This document shows positions 1-7,038 of a stretch of DNA of 10,249 bases, in pieces. Under the pieces are notes generated by a model. It ran no database searches and was not told the DNA's origin. It saw only the letters and a program-made list of their open reading frames with translations. The stretch comes from Thermoproteota archaeon. GTDB lineage: Archaea > Thermoproteota > EX4484-205 > JAAOZP01. The stretch lies in contig JANXDK010000016.1 in the NCBI GenBank assembly GCA_025059435.1, forward strand, positions 1 through 10,249, in the 5' to 3' direction. The translations under genes and the position numbers were made by a program. How positions within the stretch are numbered: the stretch's first letter is position 1; each line of letters begins with the position of its first letter.

Positions 1-1241
1 GTCGGATCACCTTTAATACGCCATTTATCATCCTCATGTATCAGCTCAGCATCGTTGCATAAAAGAGAACATTTCATTAAAAGTTTGAAGCATTCGTTAT
101 TAAAAATTTCCATGTCACCATTATCAACTTGAAAAACGCCTTCTGGAACATAACCGACTCCAGAGACTTCAACCATATGACCGAGCGTATAGATTTTTCG
201 CACTGTCATCTCTCCCTTGGTCAACGTCCCGGTTTTATCTGAGCAGATGACGGTTACCGTACCCAAAGTTTCCACGGCGGGCATCCTTCTAACGAGAGCA
301 TTTCTCTTAGCCATCTTATACATCCCTATTGCAAGACTACCGGTCACAACTGCTGGTAAAGCCTCAGGGACCGCTGCAACTGCTAAAGCTACACTGAAAA
401 GCAAAGTCTGTAACAACGGTGTACCCTTATAGATCCCTATTATCATCATGGCAGTTGCTATGAATAATGCTATCATTCCAAGCCATTTTCCTATTTCCCT
501 AGCCTTTTTCTCCAGGGGGGTCTCCTCTTTTTCAGTGGCAGCTACATTTCTCGCTATCTTTCCAAATTCCGTGTTCATACCAGTTGCGACGACTACAGCT
601 TTTCCTTTACCACCCACAATTTCCGTTCCGGAGAAAACCATGTTTTTCCTATCGGAGACAGGCGTATTTTCTGGCAGCGGGTCTACCTCTTTAATCACAG
701 GCATGGACTCACCTGTAAGAGATGCTTCGTTGACGCGTAGATTAATAGCCTCAAGTAGCCTGGCGTCAGCAGGAACCTTGTCACCCTCTTTGAGTATCAG
801 AATATCCCCTGGAACAACCTCTCTTAAAGGGATTGTGACTTCTTTATTTTCCCTCAAAACAGTAACGATTGGGCTAAGCATTTTCTTGAGTGCTTCCAAG
901 GCTTTTTCAGCCCGATACTCTTGGAAAAAGCCAAGGGTTGACGATACTAATACTATGGCGAATATAACTATAGCGTCGACACCATGTCCTGTAACCAGGG
1001 AGATTAGTGTCGCAGCGAGGAGAATGATTATAAGAATGTTTTTAAACTGATTTATAAAAATCCTAAGGGGCGAGACCTTTTTACTGGTTGTTAGCTCATT
1101 GGGACCATACTTTTCCAGCCTTACCCTGGCTTCTTCGTTAGACAATCCTTGAACACTTGTGTTAAGTACGCGTAAAACATCTTCAACACTCATGGAATAC
1201 GCCATTTTTGCAGACTCTTCTTCCAAATAAGGCATCGTCAT
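1..1241 (-). CDS. P-type cation-transporting ATPase, N-terminal part (3' end outside window)
   Basis: The frame reads from an ATG at 1241 to the left edge without a stop, giving 413 codons of a protein usually about 850-900 residues long. Visible in order: an N-terminal cation-ATPase domain (about residues 15-65), membrane helices near 66-85 and 88-106, the actuator domain with TGES at 176-179, helices near 252-270 and 276-300 containing PEALP (292-296), and the phosphorylation motif SDKTGTLT with the aspartate at 335. It should couple ATP hydrolysis to cation transport across the cytoplasmic membrane. PEALP in helix 4 and the N-terminal domain place it in the P2 (Ca2+-like/SERCA-related) group rather than the heavy-metal P1B group, which has CPC or similar. 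The transported ion cannot be named because helices 5-6 are missing. A G5 run at 1252-1256 lies 10 nt upstream of the ATG. It is divergent from ppcA. Confidence 0.93.
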   Translation of the reverse strand, partial: MTMPYLEEESAKMAYSMSVEDVLRVLNTSVQGLSNEEARVRLEKYGPNELTTSKKVSPLRIFINQFKNILIIILLAATLISLVTGHGVDAIVIFAIVLVSSTLGFFQEYRAEKALEALKKMLSPIVTVLRENKEVTIPLREVVPGDILILKEGDKVPADARLLEAINLRVNEASLTGESMPVIKEVDPLPENTPVSDRKNMVFSGTEIVGGKGKAVVVATGMNTEFGKIARNVAATEKEETPLEKKAREIGKWLGMIALFIATAMMIIGIYKGTPLLQTLLFSVALAVAAVPEALPAVVTGSLAIGMYKMAKRNALVRRMPAVETLGTVTVICSDKTGTLTKGEMTVRKIYTLGHMVEVSGVGYVPEGVFQVDNGDMEIFNNECFKLLMKCSLLCNDAELIHEDDKWRIKGDP

Positions 1242-1290
1242 GTTCAACTCAACCCCCTTTTTAATTTTTTCATTAGGAATGTTACGAAAA

Positions 1291-1301
1291 CTGAATAAAT
1301 C
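1291..1301 (-). promoter_or_regulatory. Possible TATA box for the P-type ATPase gene
   Basis: On the minus strand this reads GATTTATTCAG, an A/T-rich TATA-like element about 55 nt upstream of the ATPase start. The palindromic TATA element at 1316-1331 is an alternative for the same gene. Assigned by position and composition only. Confidence 0.25.
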
Positions 1302-1315
1302 GAAGGGAAGCAGCA

Positions 1316-1331
1316 CAATTTTTAAAAATTG
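1316..1331. promoter_or_regulatory. Palindromic TATA element, ppcA promoter (possibly bidirectional)
   Basis: CAATTTTTAAAAATTG is a perfect 16-bp palindrome with a TATA-like core (TTTTTAAAAA). Its centre is about 34 nt upstream of the ppcA ATG, so a start site about 25 nt downstream would leave a leader of only some 8-10 nt. This agrees with the absence of a Shine-Dalgarno site before ppcA. Because it is symmetric and lies between divergent genes, it could also serve the ATPase gene. Confidence 0.5.
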
Positions 1332-1357
1332 AAGAATCTGCTACCTCCGGGTAAAAT

Positions 1358-2935
1358 ATGGTAGAAGAGAGAAAAATACCAAAGACTATGTCAACTCAAC
1401 ATCCGGATAATGCTAATATTCCTAATTGGTGCAAAGGCACAGTTATTGAAGGCGATGCGGAAATAGAGGAGGCTTATTACGTCTATAGTCAACTAAATTG
1501 TCAAGAGGTTATGTGGGATTCAGAGGGAAAAGATGTCGATATTCGCGTTATTAGAAAGCTTTTAGAAAAATACCCAAATTTCTTTGCTGAAAACCAGATC
1601 GGAAAAGACGTTTTCTTAACCTATAGAGTTCCAAACCCTAAAATTGAAGGTGCTGAGAAAAAAGTTTTTGTTGAAACCCTCTACAATATTACGGTGGCAT
1701 GTGATGTTGCTTCTACTTTTTATAAAAGGGAGGTTATACCGATTTTTGAAGTTGTACTCCCGTTTACAACGAATGCAGAAGAATTAATCTGGTTGTATGA
1801 ATATTATAGAAAAGCGGTGGCAGCAACCGGAGAAGTGTTTTTGAATGAGAACTTGAAGGTTGAAGATTGGGTCGGATGTTTTAAGCCTAGGAATATTGAA
1901 GTAATACCCCTAATAGAAGATTTTGACAGTATTTTAGCTGTTGACAGAATAATAGAACCTTATATGAAGATTGTAAAACCTAAATATTTGAGAGTCTTTA
2001 TCGCCAGATCCGACCCTGCTCTTAACTATGGGCTCCTATGTGCAGTCTTGCTTGCTAAAATATCATTATCAAAAATGAAGCTTCTTGGAAAAAAGCTGAA
2101 TATCGATGTTCATCCAATTCTTGGAGTAGGTTCCTTGCCTTTTAGAGGACATCTTTCACCGGAAAATGTTGAAAAATTTCTAAATGAATATAGAGGTTTA
2201 TCAACTGTTACGGTACAGTCTGCTCTGAAATACGATTATCCTATTGATCAAGTGAAAAATTGTATAAATATATTAAATAAGAGTCTTCCGAATGGAGAAC
2301 CGATTACTGTAGAAATCGCAGAGGAAGAAAAACTAATTGCAATACTTCATAAAAGCAGGTGTTTTTATGAGAAAGTCGTCGAGGAACTAGCTCCTCTCAT
2401 TAATAGTGTAGCGTCTTACGTCCCTGCGCGAAGAGCTAGGAAGCTTCACATAGGCCTCTTTGGCTATTGTCGGAGAATTGGTAGCATTGCTCTTCCTAGG
2501 GCCATACCCTTCACAGCAGCACTTTATTCCCTAGGAATACCGCCAGAGATGTTGGGCAGCAGAATTTTTACCGAACTAAAGGAAGATGAATTCAAGCTTA
2601 TCCAAAAATATTACATCAACCTAAAACATGATTTGGAAGTGGCTAGCGGATACGTTTCATGGCGAAATATAGAAATAATTAAGGATAATTGTAAGTTATT
2701 GGCTGAGAAAACAGGCACTAGTGTCGAAAAGTTAAGGACAGCTATTAATGAGGTTTTAAGCGATCTCGATACAATAGAAAAAACCTTTGGTATAAACCTT
2801 GGACCAAAAACCTATTTAACGAAGAAACATGAAAACTTCGTAAACAACTTTCTTCTATCTTACATAGAAGGAGACAAAGAAGGAGCTTCTAGTTCATTGG
2901 TAGAAGCGGCAATAATTAGGAGGTGTTTAGGGTAA
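1358..2935 (+). CDS. ppcA: Phosphoenolpyruvate carboxylase, archaeal type
   Basis: It catalyses PEP + bicarbonate to oxaloacetate + phosphate in the cytoplasm, replenishing the C4 pool for aspartate and other biosynthesis. At 525 residues it has the size of the archaeal-type enzyme (about 480-525), far shorter than the 850-950 residue bacterial/plant form. Recognisable family blocks are MSTQHPDNA from residue 11, the EGKDVD segment near 56-61, ARSDPALNYG (216-225), GVGSLPFRGHL (256-266), the RRARKLHIGLFGYCRR segment (358-373), and the C-terminal IIRRCLG, which resembles the ending of the Sulfolobus enzyme. The ATG at 1358 is preferred over the in-frame ATG at 1388 because relatives carry a similar short extension before MSTQHPDN and because 1358 fits the upstream TATA element. 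No GGAGG-type site precedes it. It is followed 44 nt later by purC on the same strand. Confidence 0.96.
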   Translation: MVEERKIPKTMSTQHPDNANIPNWCKGTVIEGDAEIEEAYYVYSQLNCQEVMWDSEGKDVDIRVIRKLLEKYPNFFAENQIGKDVFLTYRVPNPKIEGAEKKVFVETLYNITVACDVASTFYKREVIPIFEVVLPFTTNAEELIWLYEYYRKAVAATGEVFLNENLKVEDWVGCFKPRNIEVIPLIEDFDSILAVDRIIEPYMKIVKPKYLRVFIARSDPALNYGLLCAVLLAKISLSKMKLLGKKLNIDVHPILGVGSLPFRGHLSPENVEKFLNEYRGLSTVTVQSALKYDYPIDQVKNCINILNKSLPNGEPITVEIAEEEKLIAILHKSRCFYEKVVEELAPLINSVASYVPARRARKLHIGLFGYCRRIGSIALPRAIPFTAALYSLGIPPEMLGSRIFTELKEDEFKLIQKYYINLKHDLEVASGYVSWRNIEIIKDNCKLLAEKTGTSVEKLRTAINEVLSDLDTIEKTFGINLGPKTYLTKKHENFVNNFLLSYIEGDKEGASSSLVEAAIIRRCLG

Positions 2936-2937
2936 AA

Positions 2938-2947
2938 ATATAAAAAT
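2938..2947 (+). promoter_or_regulatory. Possible TATA box for purC
   Basis: The A/T-rich run AATATAAAAA begins just after the ppcA stop codon. A start about 25 nt downstream would fall immediately before the purC Shine-Dalgarno site, so purC could have its own promoter as well as or instead of read-through from ppcA. Composition-based only. Confidence 0.3.
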
Positions 2948-2967
2948 CCTAAAAAATTCCAGATATA

Positions 2968-2973
2968 GGAGGG
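2968..2973 (+). promoter_or_regulatory. Strong Shine-Dalgarno site of purC
   Basis: GGAGGG lies 6 nt before the ATG at 2980 and fixes that start. It contrasts with ppcA, which has no such site and looks short-leadered, so the two adjacent genes probably start translation differently. Confidence 0.8.
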
Positions 2974-2979
2974 ATTAGT

Positions 2980-4038
2980 ATGGGAAGTGTGAAAGACCTT
3001 GAGATAATCAAGAAACCTACTTCAGATCATATGGGTATTGGTCGCTTCCACTTTTCAGACAGGTACTCTGTTTTTGACTGGGGTGAAATGCCGGATCATA
3101 TCGAAGAAAAAGGAGCTGCCCTCTGTCTTATGGGTGCCTATTGCTTCGAAGAACTTGAGAGAAGAGGTATAAAAACACATTACCGTGGTTTAGTGAATGA
3201 TAATGGAAAAGTAGTTTACTTTAAAGAATTAGAAAGCCCCACGAATATTATGGAGATCAATCTTGTAAACGTGTATAGACCTAATACTTACTTGGAAGGA
3301 GGAAAACTCAAATACGATTATAGCATTTACACACCAGAACTGAAGAACTTTCTAATCCCATTGGAAATAATTTACAGGAATGGTTTACCGGAGGGCTCAT
3401 CCGTTTTTAAAAGGCTTGAACAAGGGCTTATAACTTTAGAGGACTTAGAACTTGATCATATGCCAAAACCAGGTGAGAAACTCGATAAGCCTATTTTCGA
3501 CGTAAGTACTAAACTTGAAGAAGGAGATAGGTATGTTACATGGAAAGAAGCGCAGAAAATCGCTGGACTAACCGACGCGGAAGTCGAAGCGATTAAGAAA
3601 ACGCTTTCTAAAGTTAACGAAACTATAACGGAGATAGCGCAGAAAAGCGATTTGGTAAACGAAGATGGTAAGATAGAACTGGCTTTCGATCCTGAAAGAC
3701 GATTAATGGTTGTAGACGTTGTCGGTACATTGGACGAGTGTAGATTTACATATCAAGGAATACATGTGAGTAAGGAGATAGCCCGTATATACTACAGGCG
3801 GACTGAGTGGTATAAGGATGTCGAAGAAGCTAAACGAGTAGCTGTAGAAAAGGGGATTAAAGATTGGAAAAGTCTATGTAAGACTAACCCACCGAAGCTT
3901 GATCCAGAGTTGAAGACGATCATAAGTGAGATGTACATGGCAGCGGCCAATGCTTTAACAAGTCGCAAGATGTTCGATGTTCCAAGCCTCGCAGAGGTCG
4001 TTGTAAAATACAGAGATTACATCAACAGCAGTTTATAG
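2980..4038 (+). CDS. purC: Phosphoribosylaminoimidazole-succinocarboxamide (SAICAR) synthase, long archaeal form
   Basis: Predicted to ligate CAIR and L-aspartate with ATP to give SAICAR in de novo purine synthesis. Family features are the N-terminal FSDRYSVFDWGEMPD (25-39) followed by KG (44-45) and the helix leading into GIKTHYRG, then IPLEIIYRNGLPEGS (126-140), which matches the PurC block IPLEVVVRN..AGS. VDVVGTLDECRF (245-256) corresponds to the second PurC signature (..DE..TPDSCRF). The protein has 352 residues against about 235-260 for typical bacterial PurC. The extra length is mostly a central helical insertion (about 185-225) and an extended C-terminus (about 275-352). The start is set by a strong Shine-Dalgarno site. 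Aspartate is its co-substrate, so the neighbouring ppcA could support it through oxaloacetate; that link is inference. The family call rests on motif recall, and an alignment to archaeal PurC would settle it. Confidence 0.82.
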   Translation: MGSVKDLEIIKKPTSDHMGIGRFHFSDRYSVFDWGEMPDHIEEKGAALCLMGAYCFEELERRGIKTHYRGLVNDNGKVVYFKELESPTNIMEINLVNVYRPNTYLEGGKLKYDYSIYTPELKNFLIPLEIIYRNGLPEGSSVFKRLEQGLITLEDLELDHMPKPGEKLDKPIFDVSTKLEEGDRYVTWKEAQKIAGLTDAEVEAIKKTLSKVNETITEIAQKSDLVNEDGKIELAFDPERRLMVVDVVGTLDECRFTYQGIHVSKEIARIYYRRTEWYKDVEEAKRVAVEKGIKDWKSLCKTNPPKLDPELKTIISEMYMAAANALTSRKMFDVPSLAEVVVKYRDYINSSL

Positions 4039-4041
4039 TAT

Positions 4042-4057
4042 TAAAAGATCACTTTTA
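4042..4057. terminator. Hairpin between convergent purC and SPFH genes
   Basis: TAAAAG-ATCA-CTTTTA forms a 6-bp A/T-rich stem with a 4-nt loop in the 47-nt gap between two converging genes, with a short T run (4062-4065) on the plus-strand side. The stem is weak, and archaeal termination relies mainly on T runs, so this is only a candidate shared terminator. Confidence 0.3.
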
Positions 4058-4085
4058 GGAGTTTTGGTATTTATCTCAATACGAC

Positions 4086-5018
4086 TCAGGGAGGAATTGG
4101 CATAATCCAAGAACCTGCTTCACCTTGGACTATGACGACTACCACTTTTCCCTCCGTTTCGGCTATTTTCTTTAAAGCCTCGACCAGTATGTATAGCTGG
4201 GCGATTTCCTTTGTCTCTATATTAGATTTCTCAGCTATCTGGTTGATGGCCTCAGCCGTTCCCTGAGCTCTAATAACTGTCGCATTAGCATCAGCGTTTG
4301 CCAAAACTAAAACTTTAGCTGCCTGAAACTCCGCCGCTAATTTCTCTTGTTCTGCAGATAATTTGGCCTCAATGGCGTCTGTAAACTTTCTTGGAAGATT
4401 TATTTCCCTTAAATCTATGCCTTCGAAAACAATTGATCCCTGTAGTGTAGGCTCTTCCCTAAGTGCCTTTTCAAGCAGATTGTTTACTGCTACTGCAATT
4501 TCCTCTCTCTTAGTAATCGTCTCCATAGCAGTATACTTACTACTTACATCTCTCAAAGTCTCACGGATAAGCGGAACTATAGTCCTACTCTTCCAGTCCA
4601 ATTCAGGATACTTTTTGAAAAGATCAAGTACATTTGAAGGATTAATACGCCAACGGACTGTAATATCTACTTCAACCGCTAATCCATCTTTCGTCAAGCA
4701 CCCGACTGCTGGAAAATCCCCTATCTTTCCTCCTTCTGTCCACATATGGAGCACATCTACCGCAACGTAAACCTTTTTCTCGTAGGCCCACGGTGCTTTC
4801 GAAAAGAAGAACCATCTTGCTGTTGTACCGTCTCCCTTAGTGGTGACAGTTCCAGCCACCGGATCTATAATTAGAGTAATGTAACCAACTTCTGTAGTCA
4901 CTAATGTTAAGACGAATAGGACAGAGATTGCTATAATCAACAATATAACTCCAACTATCACTGAGACAACTTTAAGTGGAAGCCATGGTCGCTCTATTCT
5001 TATTTCATGCCTCTCCAA
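4086..5018 (-). CDS. Membrane-anchored SPFH/Band 7 (prohibitin/stomatin-like) protein
   Basis: A 310-residue protein with a short basic N-terminus (residues 1-14), one strong transmembrane segment (about 15-40), then an SPFH/Band 7 domain (about 43-215). An Ala/Glu-rich predicted coiled coil follows (about 215-265, with SAEQEKLAAEFQAAK and IRAQGTAEA typical of prohibitin-like tails), and the tail ends in a short hydrophobic GSWIMPIPP. Family members form membrane-bound oligomeric scaffolds linked to proteolysis or membrane domain organisation; the specific role here is unknown. The start is TTG at 5018, the only plausible one: an in-frame TAG lies four codons upstream and no in-frame ATG precedes the membrane segment. 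No clear Shine-Dalgarno site is seen, and a TATA-like element about 35-45 nt upstream suggests a short leader. The NfeD-type protease partner often encoded beside such genes is absent here. Confidence 0.88.
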   Translation of the reverse strand: MERHEIRIERPWLPLKVVSVIVGVILLIIAISVLFVLTLVTTEVGYITLIIDPVAGTVTTKGDGTTARWFFFSKAPWAYEKKVYVAVDVLHMWTEGGKIGDFPAVGCLTKDGLAVEVDITVRWRINPSNVLDLFKKYPELDWKSRTIVPLIRETLRDVSSKYTAMETITKREEIAVAVNNLLEKALREEPTLQGSIVFEGIDLREINLPRKFTDAIEAKLSAEQEKLAAEFQAAKVLVLANADANATVIRAQGTAEAINQIAEKSNIETKEIAQLYILVEALKKIAETEGKVVVVIVQGEAGSWIMPIPP

Positions 5019-5052
5019 TTCTTGCCACTAATTAAATCGAAAACATTTAGTG

Positions 5053-5062
5053 ATTTAAAAAC
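5053..5062 (-). promoter_or_regulatory. TATA box for the SPFH gene
   Basis: On the minus strand this reads GTTTTTAAAT, a good archaeal TATA-like element 35-44 nt upstream of the TTG start. Initiation about 25 nt downstream would give a leader of roughly 10-15 nt. Confidence 0.5.
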
Positions 5063-5372
5063 CTATCTATTGGAAACAATATCATCCTCTTTCTCTTTAC
5101 GGGTCTAAACCACATATTCAAAAGATAAATGGAATAGAAGAATACTCTCTTCTCTGAAGAATATTTAGAGCTGTTTGCTACATCTAGTTTCTGGACTCGA
5201 TGTTCTAATTCTCTCTATGTTTTGAATTTGATTTAAACGATCTCCATTGTAAAGTGCTTACATTCTGAGGAAATTACGGATATTCTTAACATTTGCCTAC
5301 TAATAAATATACGATTCAGAGTTAAAGAAAAATCTCAGTTGCTTCAGATTCAGAAAAAGATTAAAGATTAAG

Positions 5373-5384
5373 CTATGTGCATAG
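5373..5384. repeat. Small palindrome upstream of the arabinofuranosidase gene
   Basis: CTATG-TG-CATAG has two 5-bp arms around a 2-nt spacer and ends 21 nt before the GTG start. It is downstream of the TATA-like candidates, where a repressor could bind. Short palindromes occur by chance in A+T-rich DNA, so this is a weak operator candidate. Confidence 0.3.
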
Positions 5385-5405
5385 TTCAACTAGGAACAGG
5401 GCGGT

Positions 5406-6983
5406 GTGGGTGTCTTGACCACTAAAAATCAGATAGTCGTATACACTAGGATACGATTAGGTAATGTTAGTCCAAACATCTACGGGTTCAACATTGAGCA
5501 CATACCAGGGTTAATCTACGGAGCAATATTTGACGAGGATAATCCGCTATCAGACAGTAAGGGATTCCGTAGAGACGTGGTTGAAGCATGTAAAAGAATA
5601 AGGGTACCAATATTAAGATGGCCGGGTGGAAACTTTGTTTCAGGATATAATTGGCTGGATGGTATTGGACCTAAAGACGAGCGTCCAACATTATACGATC
5701 TTGCTTGGGGGACTGAGGAGACAAACCGCTTTGGGACCGATGAGTTCATAGAATTCTGCAGGCTGATTGGTGCTGAGCCCTTCATAACCGTTAACGCTGG
5801 CTCCGGAACCGCCATAGAAGCAGCGAGATGGGTTGAGTATTGTAACCGCAAGGGTAAAACATACTATACTACGTTGAGGGAGAAGTATGGTCATCCAGAA
5901 CCTTACAACGTTAAGTATTGGAGTTTAGGGAACGAGATGTGGGGAGACTTCCAGATAGGGAATCTTCCCGCAAAAGAGTATGCGCGGAAAGCGAGAGACT
6001 TCGCCAAACTAATGAGGAGAGTTGATCCCAGCTTGAATTTAACAGCCGTAGGTCATACATTGAGGGCAAGCCCGGAGTGGAACCTCACAGTGCTAACCAA
6101 CCTCATTGACCTAGTGGATAATATTTCAGTGCACGAATACTTCTTTGGAATGTTGACTCAGAGTGAGGAAGAAAACTACTACCGAATCTTATCATGTCCA
6201 GTCTTTGCAGAAGAGGGTTTAAGGATTGTGGAGGAAACTATTAACGTTGCTCGAGCCGTTTATAGAGCGAGGGGACTGGGTGAAGAATTTTTCACAATAC
6301 CCCGTCGGCCACCTGAAAGAGAGATAGGAATAGCCTTTGATGAATGGAATATTTCAGGCTGCCACACACTCAGAGACGCATTAGGCATATGTAGAATTCT
6401 AAACGTCTTTCAGAGGCATGTAAAGAATCTGAAGATAGCCTGCATGTTCCCCCTAATACATTATCATGAGAGGATTAGAATGAGGGGAGGACATGAGATG
6501 TTCTATTCGCCGCTAACCGCCTACAAGGATACTCTTGTTCTTGAGGCCGGATACCATGCATTCGACCTATATGTTAATCACACAGGTGAAATAGCGGTCT
6601 TTACACATGTAGACTCTGAAACCTACAGTATGAATGGAAAGGTTGACGATGGCGGCTGGGAGCCAGAGGTATCATTTAAAGACATTCCATACTTGGATGC
6701 TAGTTCAACCCTTAGTGAAGACGGGAAGATTCTCTCCATAGCAGTAGTTAATGCGCATAGGGATTTAGACATTGAATGCCTAATTAGCCTTAAAGACTTC
6801 ATTCCAGGCGGGAAGGGAGAGGTATTTGAGTTAAATGCTAAAGACGTAAACGCATATAACGACAGGGAAGATAGGAATAATGTTGTAATCATGGAAAAAC
6901 CAAGTATAGAGACCAGTGAAAACTTCACCTACACCTTCCCAGCGCACTCAGCAACCATAATAAAAATACCATTATCAGAATAA
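5406..6983 (+). CDS. GH51 alpha-L-arabinofuranosidase (intracellular)
   Basis: Predicted to release terminal alpha-L-arabinofuranosyl residues from arabino-oligosaccharides by the retaining mechanism. The 525-residue length is normal for GH51. RWPGGNFVSGYNWLDGIGP (71-89) is the hallmark N-terminal block. YWSLGNEMWG carries the acid/base Glu177 in the GNE motif, and IAFDEWN carries the nucleophile Glu313. A beta-sandwich C-terminal domain follows, ending in the usual PAHSATIIKI. There is no signal peptide or membrane helix, so it should act on sugars already imported. The start is GTG 5406, first after an in-frame TAG at 5391; a TTG at 5415 is possible. No strong Shine-Dalgarno site is visible. 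No transporter or other sugar gene lies next to it in this window, so it stands alone as an accessory gene. Some GH51 enzymes also act on other glycosides, so substrate is inferred from family. Confidence 0.95.
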   Translation: MGVLTTKNQIVVYTRIRLGNVSPNIYGFNIEHIPGLIYGAIFDEDNPLSDSKGFRRDVVEACKRIRVPILRWPGGNFVSGYNWLDGIGPKDERPTLYDLAWGTEETNRFGTDEFIEFCRLIGAEPFITVNAGSGTAIEAARWVEYCNRKGKTYYTTLREKYGHPEPYNVKYWSLGNEMWGDFQIGNLPAKEYARKARDFAKLMRRVDPSLNLTAVGHTLRASPEWNLTVLTNLIDLVDNISVHEYFFGMLTQSEEENYYRILSCPVFAEEGLRIVEETINVARAVYRARGLGEEFFTIPRRPPEREIGIAFDEWNISGCHTLRDALGICRILNVFQRHVKNLKIACMFPLIHYHERIRMRGGHEMFYSPLTAYKDTLVLEAGYHAFDLYVNHTGEIAVFTHVDSETYSMNGKVDDGGWEPEVSFKDIPYLDASSTLSEDGKILSIAVVNAHRDLDIECLISLKDFIPGGKGEVFELNAKDVNAYNDREDRNNVVIMEKPSIETSENFTYTFPAHSATIIKIPLSE

Positions 6984-7004
6984 CAGTAACTTATTCTTAG
7001 TACC

Positions 7005-7009
7005 AAAAA
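7005..7009 (-). terminator. T-run terminator of tRNA-Arg
   Basis: On the minus strand a TTTTT run lies about 30 nt past the 3' end of the tRNA, inside an A/T-rich tract. Archaeal RNA polymerase commonly terminates at such runs. Confidence 0.4.
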
Positions 7010-7024
7010 TATTTAAAGTATTAT

Positions 7025-7038
7025 CACTTAATTAAGTG
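7025..7038. repeat. 14-bp perfect palindrome abutting the tRNA 3' end
   Basis: CACTTAATTAAGTG is a perfect palindrome that begins at the base immediately after the tRNA discriminator nucleotide. In the transcript it could fold as a small trailer hairpin, possibly involved in 3' processing or termination together with the T run that follows. The function is inferred from position. Confidence 0.5.

Larger units (their letters stand above)
5019..5405. other. Gene-free spacer between divergent SPFH and arabinofuranosidase genes
   Basis: This 387-bp A+T-rich stretch has no credible open frame on either strand and no tRNA-like or repeat-array structure. It holds the SPFH promoter near its left end. 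Toward the right it has TATA-like candidates for the GH51 gene (TAATAAATATA at about 5301-5311 and ATTAAAGATTAA near 5360-5371), an 8-bp direct repeat GATTCAGA at 5313-5320 and 5347-5354, and a small palindrome at 5373-5384. Its length suggests a regulated promoter region for the GH51 gene, but no specific operator can be named. Confidence 0.5.

Noticed and set aside
448..1050. A 200-codon plus-strand open frame opposite the ATPase, and a shorter one at 217-432
   Set aside because: Both lie antisense to a P-type ATPase whose motifs are unmistakable in the minus frame; their translations are low-complexity hydrophobic/serine-rich sequence of the kind produced by the complement.
4363..4770. Plus-strand open frame inside the SPFH gene
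   Set aside because: Antisense shadow of the Band 7 domain coding sequence; no family features or ribosome binding site.
5134..5165. GAAGAATA direct repeat in the SPFH-GH51 spacer as a repeat array
   Set aside because: Only two 8-bp copies in A+T-rich DNA, with no regular spacing or further units; not a CRISPR or iteron array.
5516..5894. Two minus-strand open frames inside the GH51 gene (also one at 6623-6928)
   Set aside because: They are antisense to conserved GH51 catalytic-domain and C-terminal sequence and show no recognisable domain.
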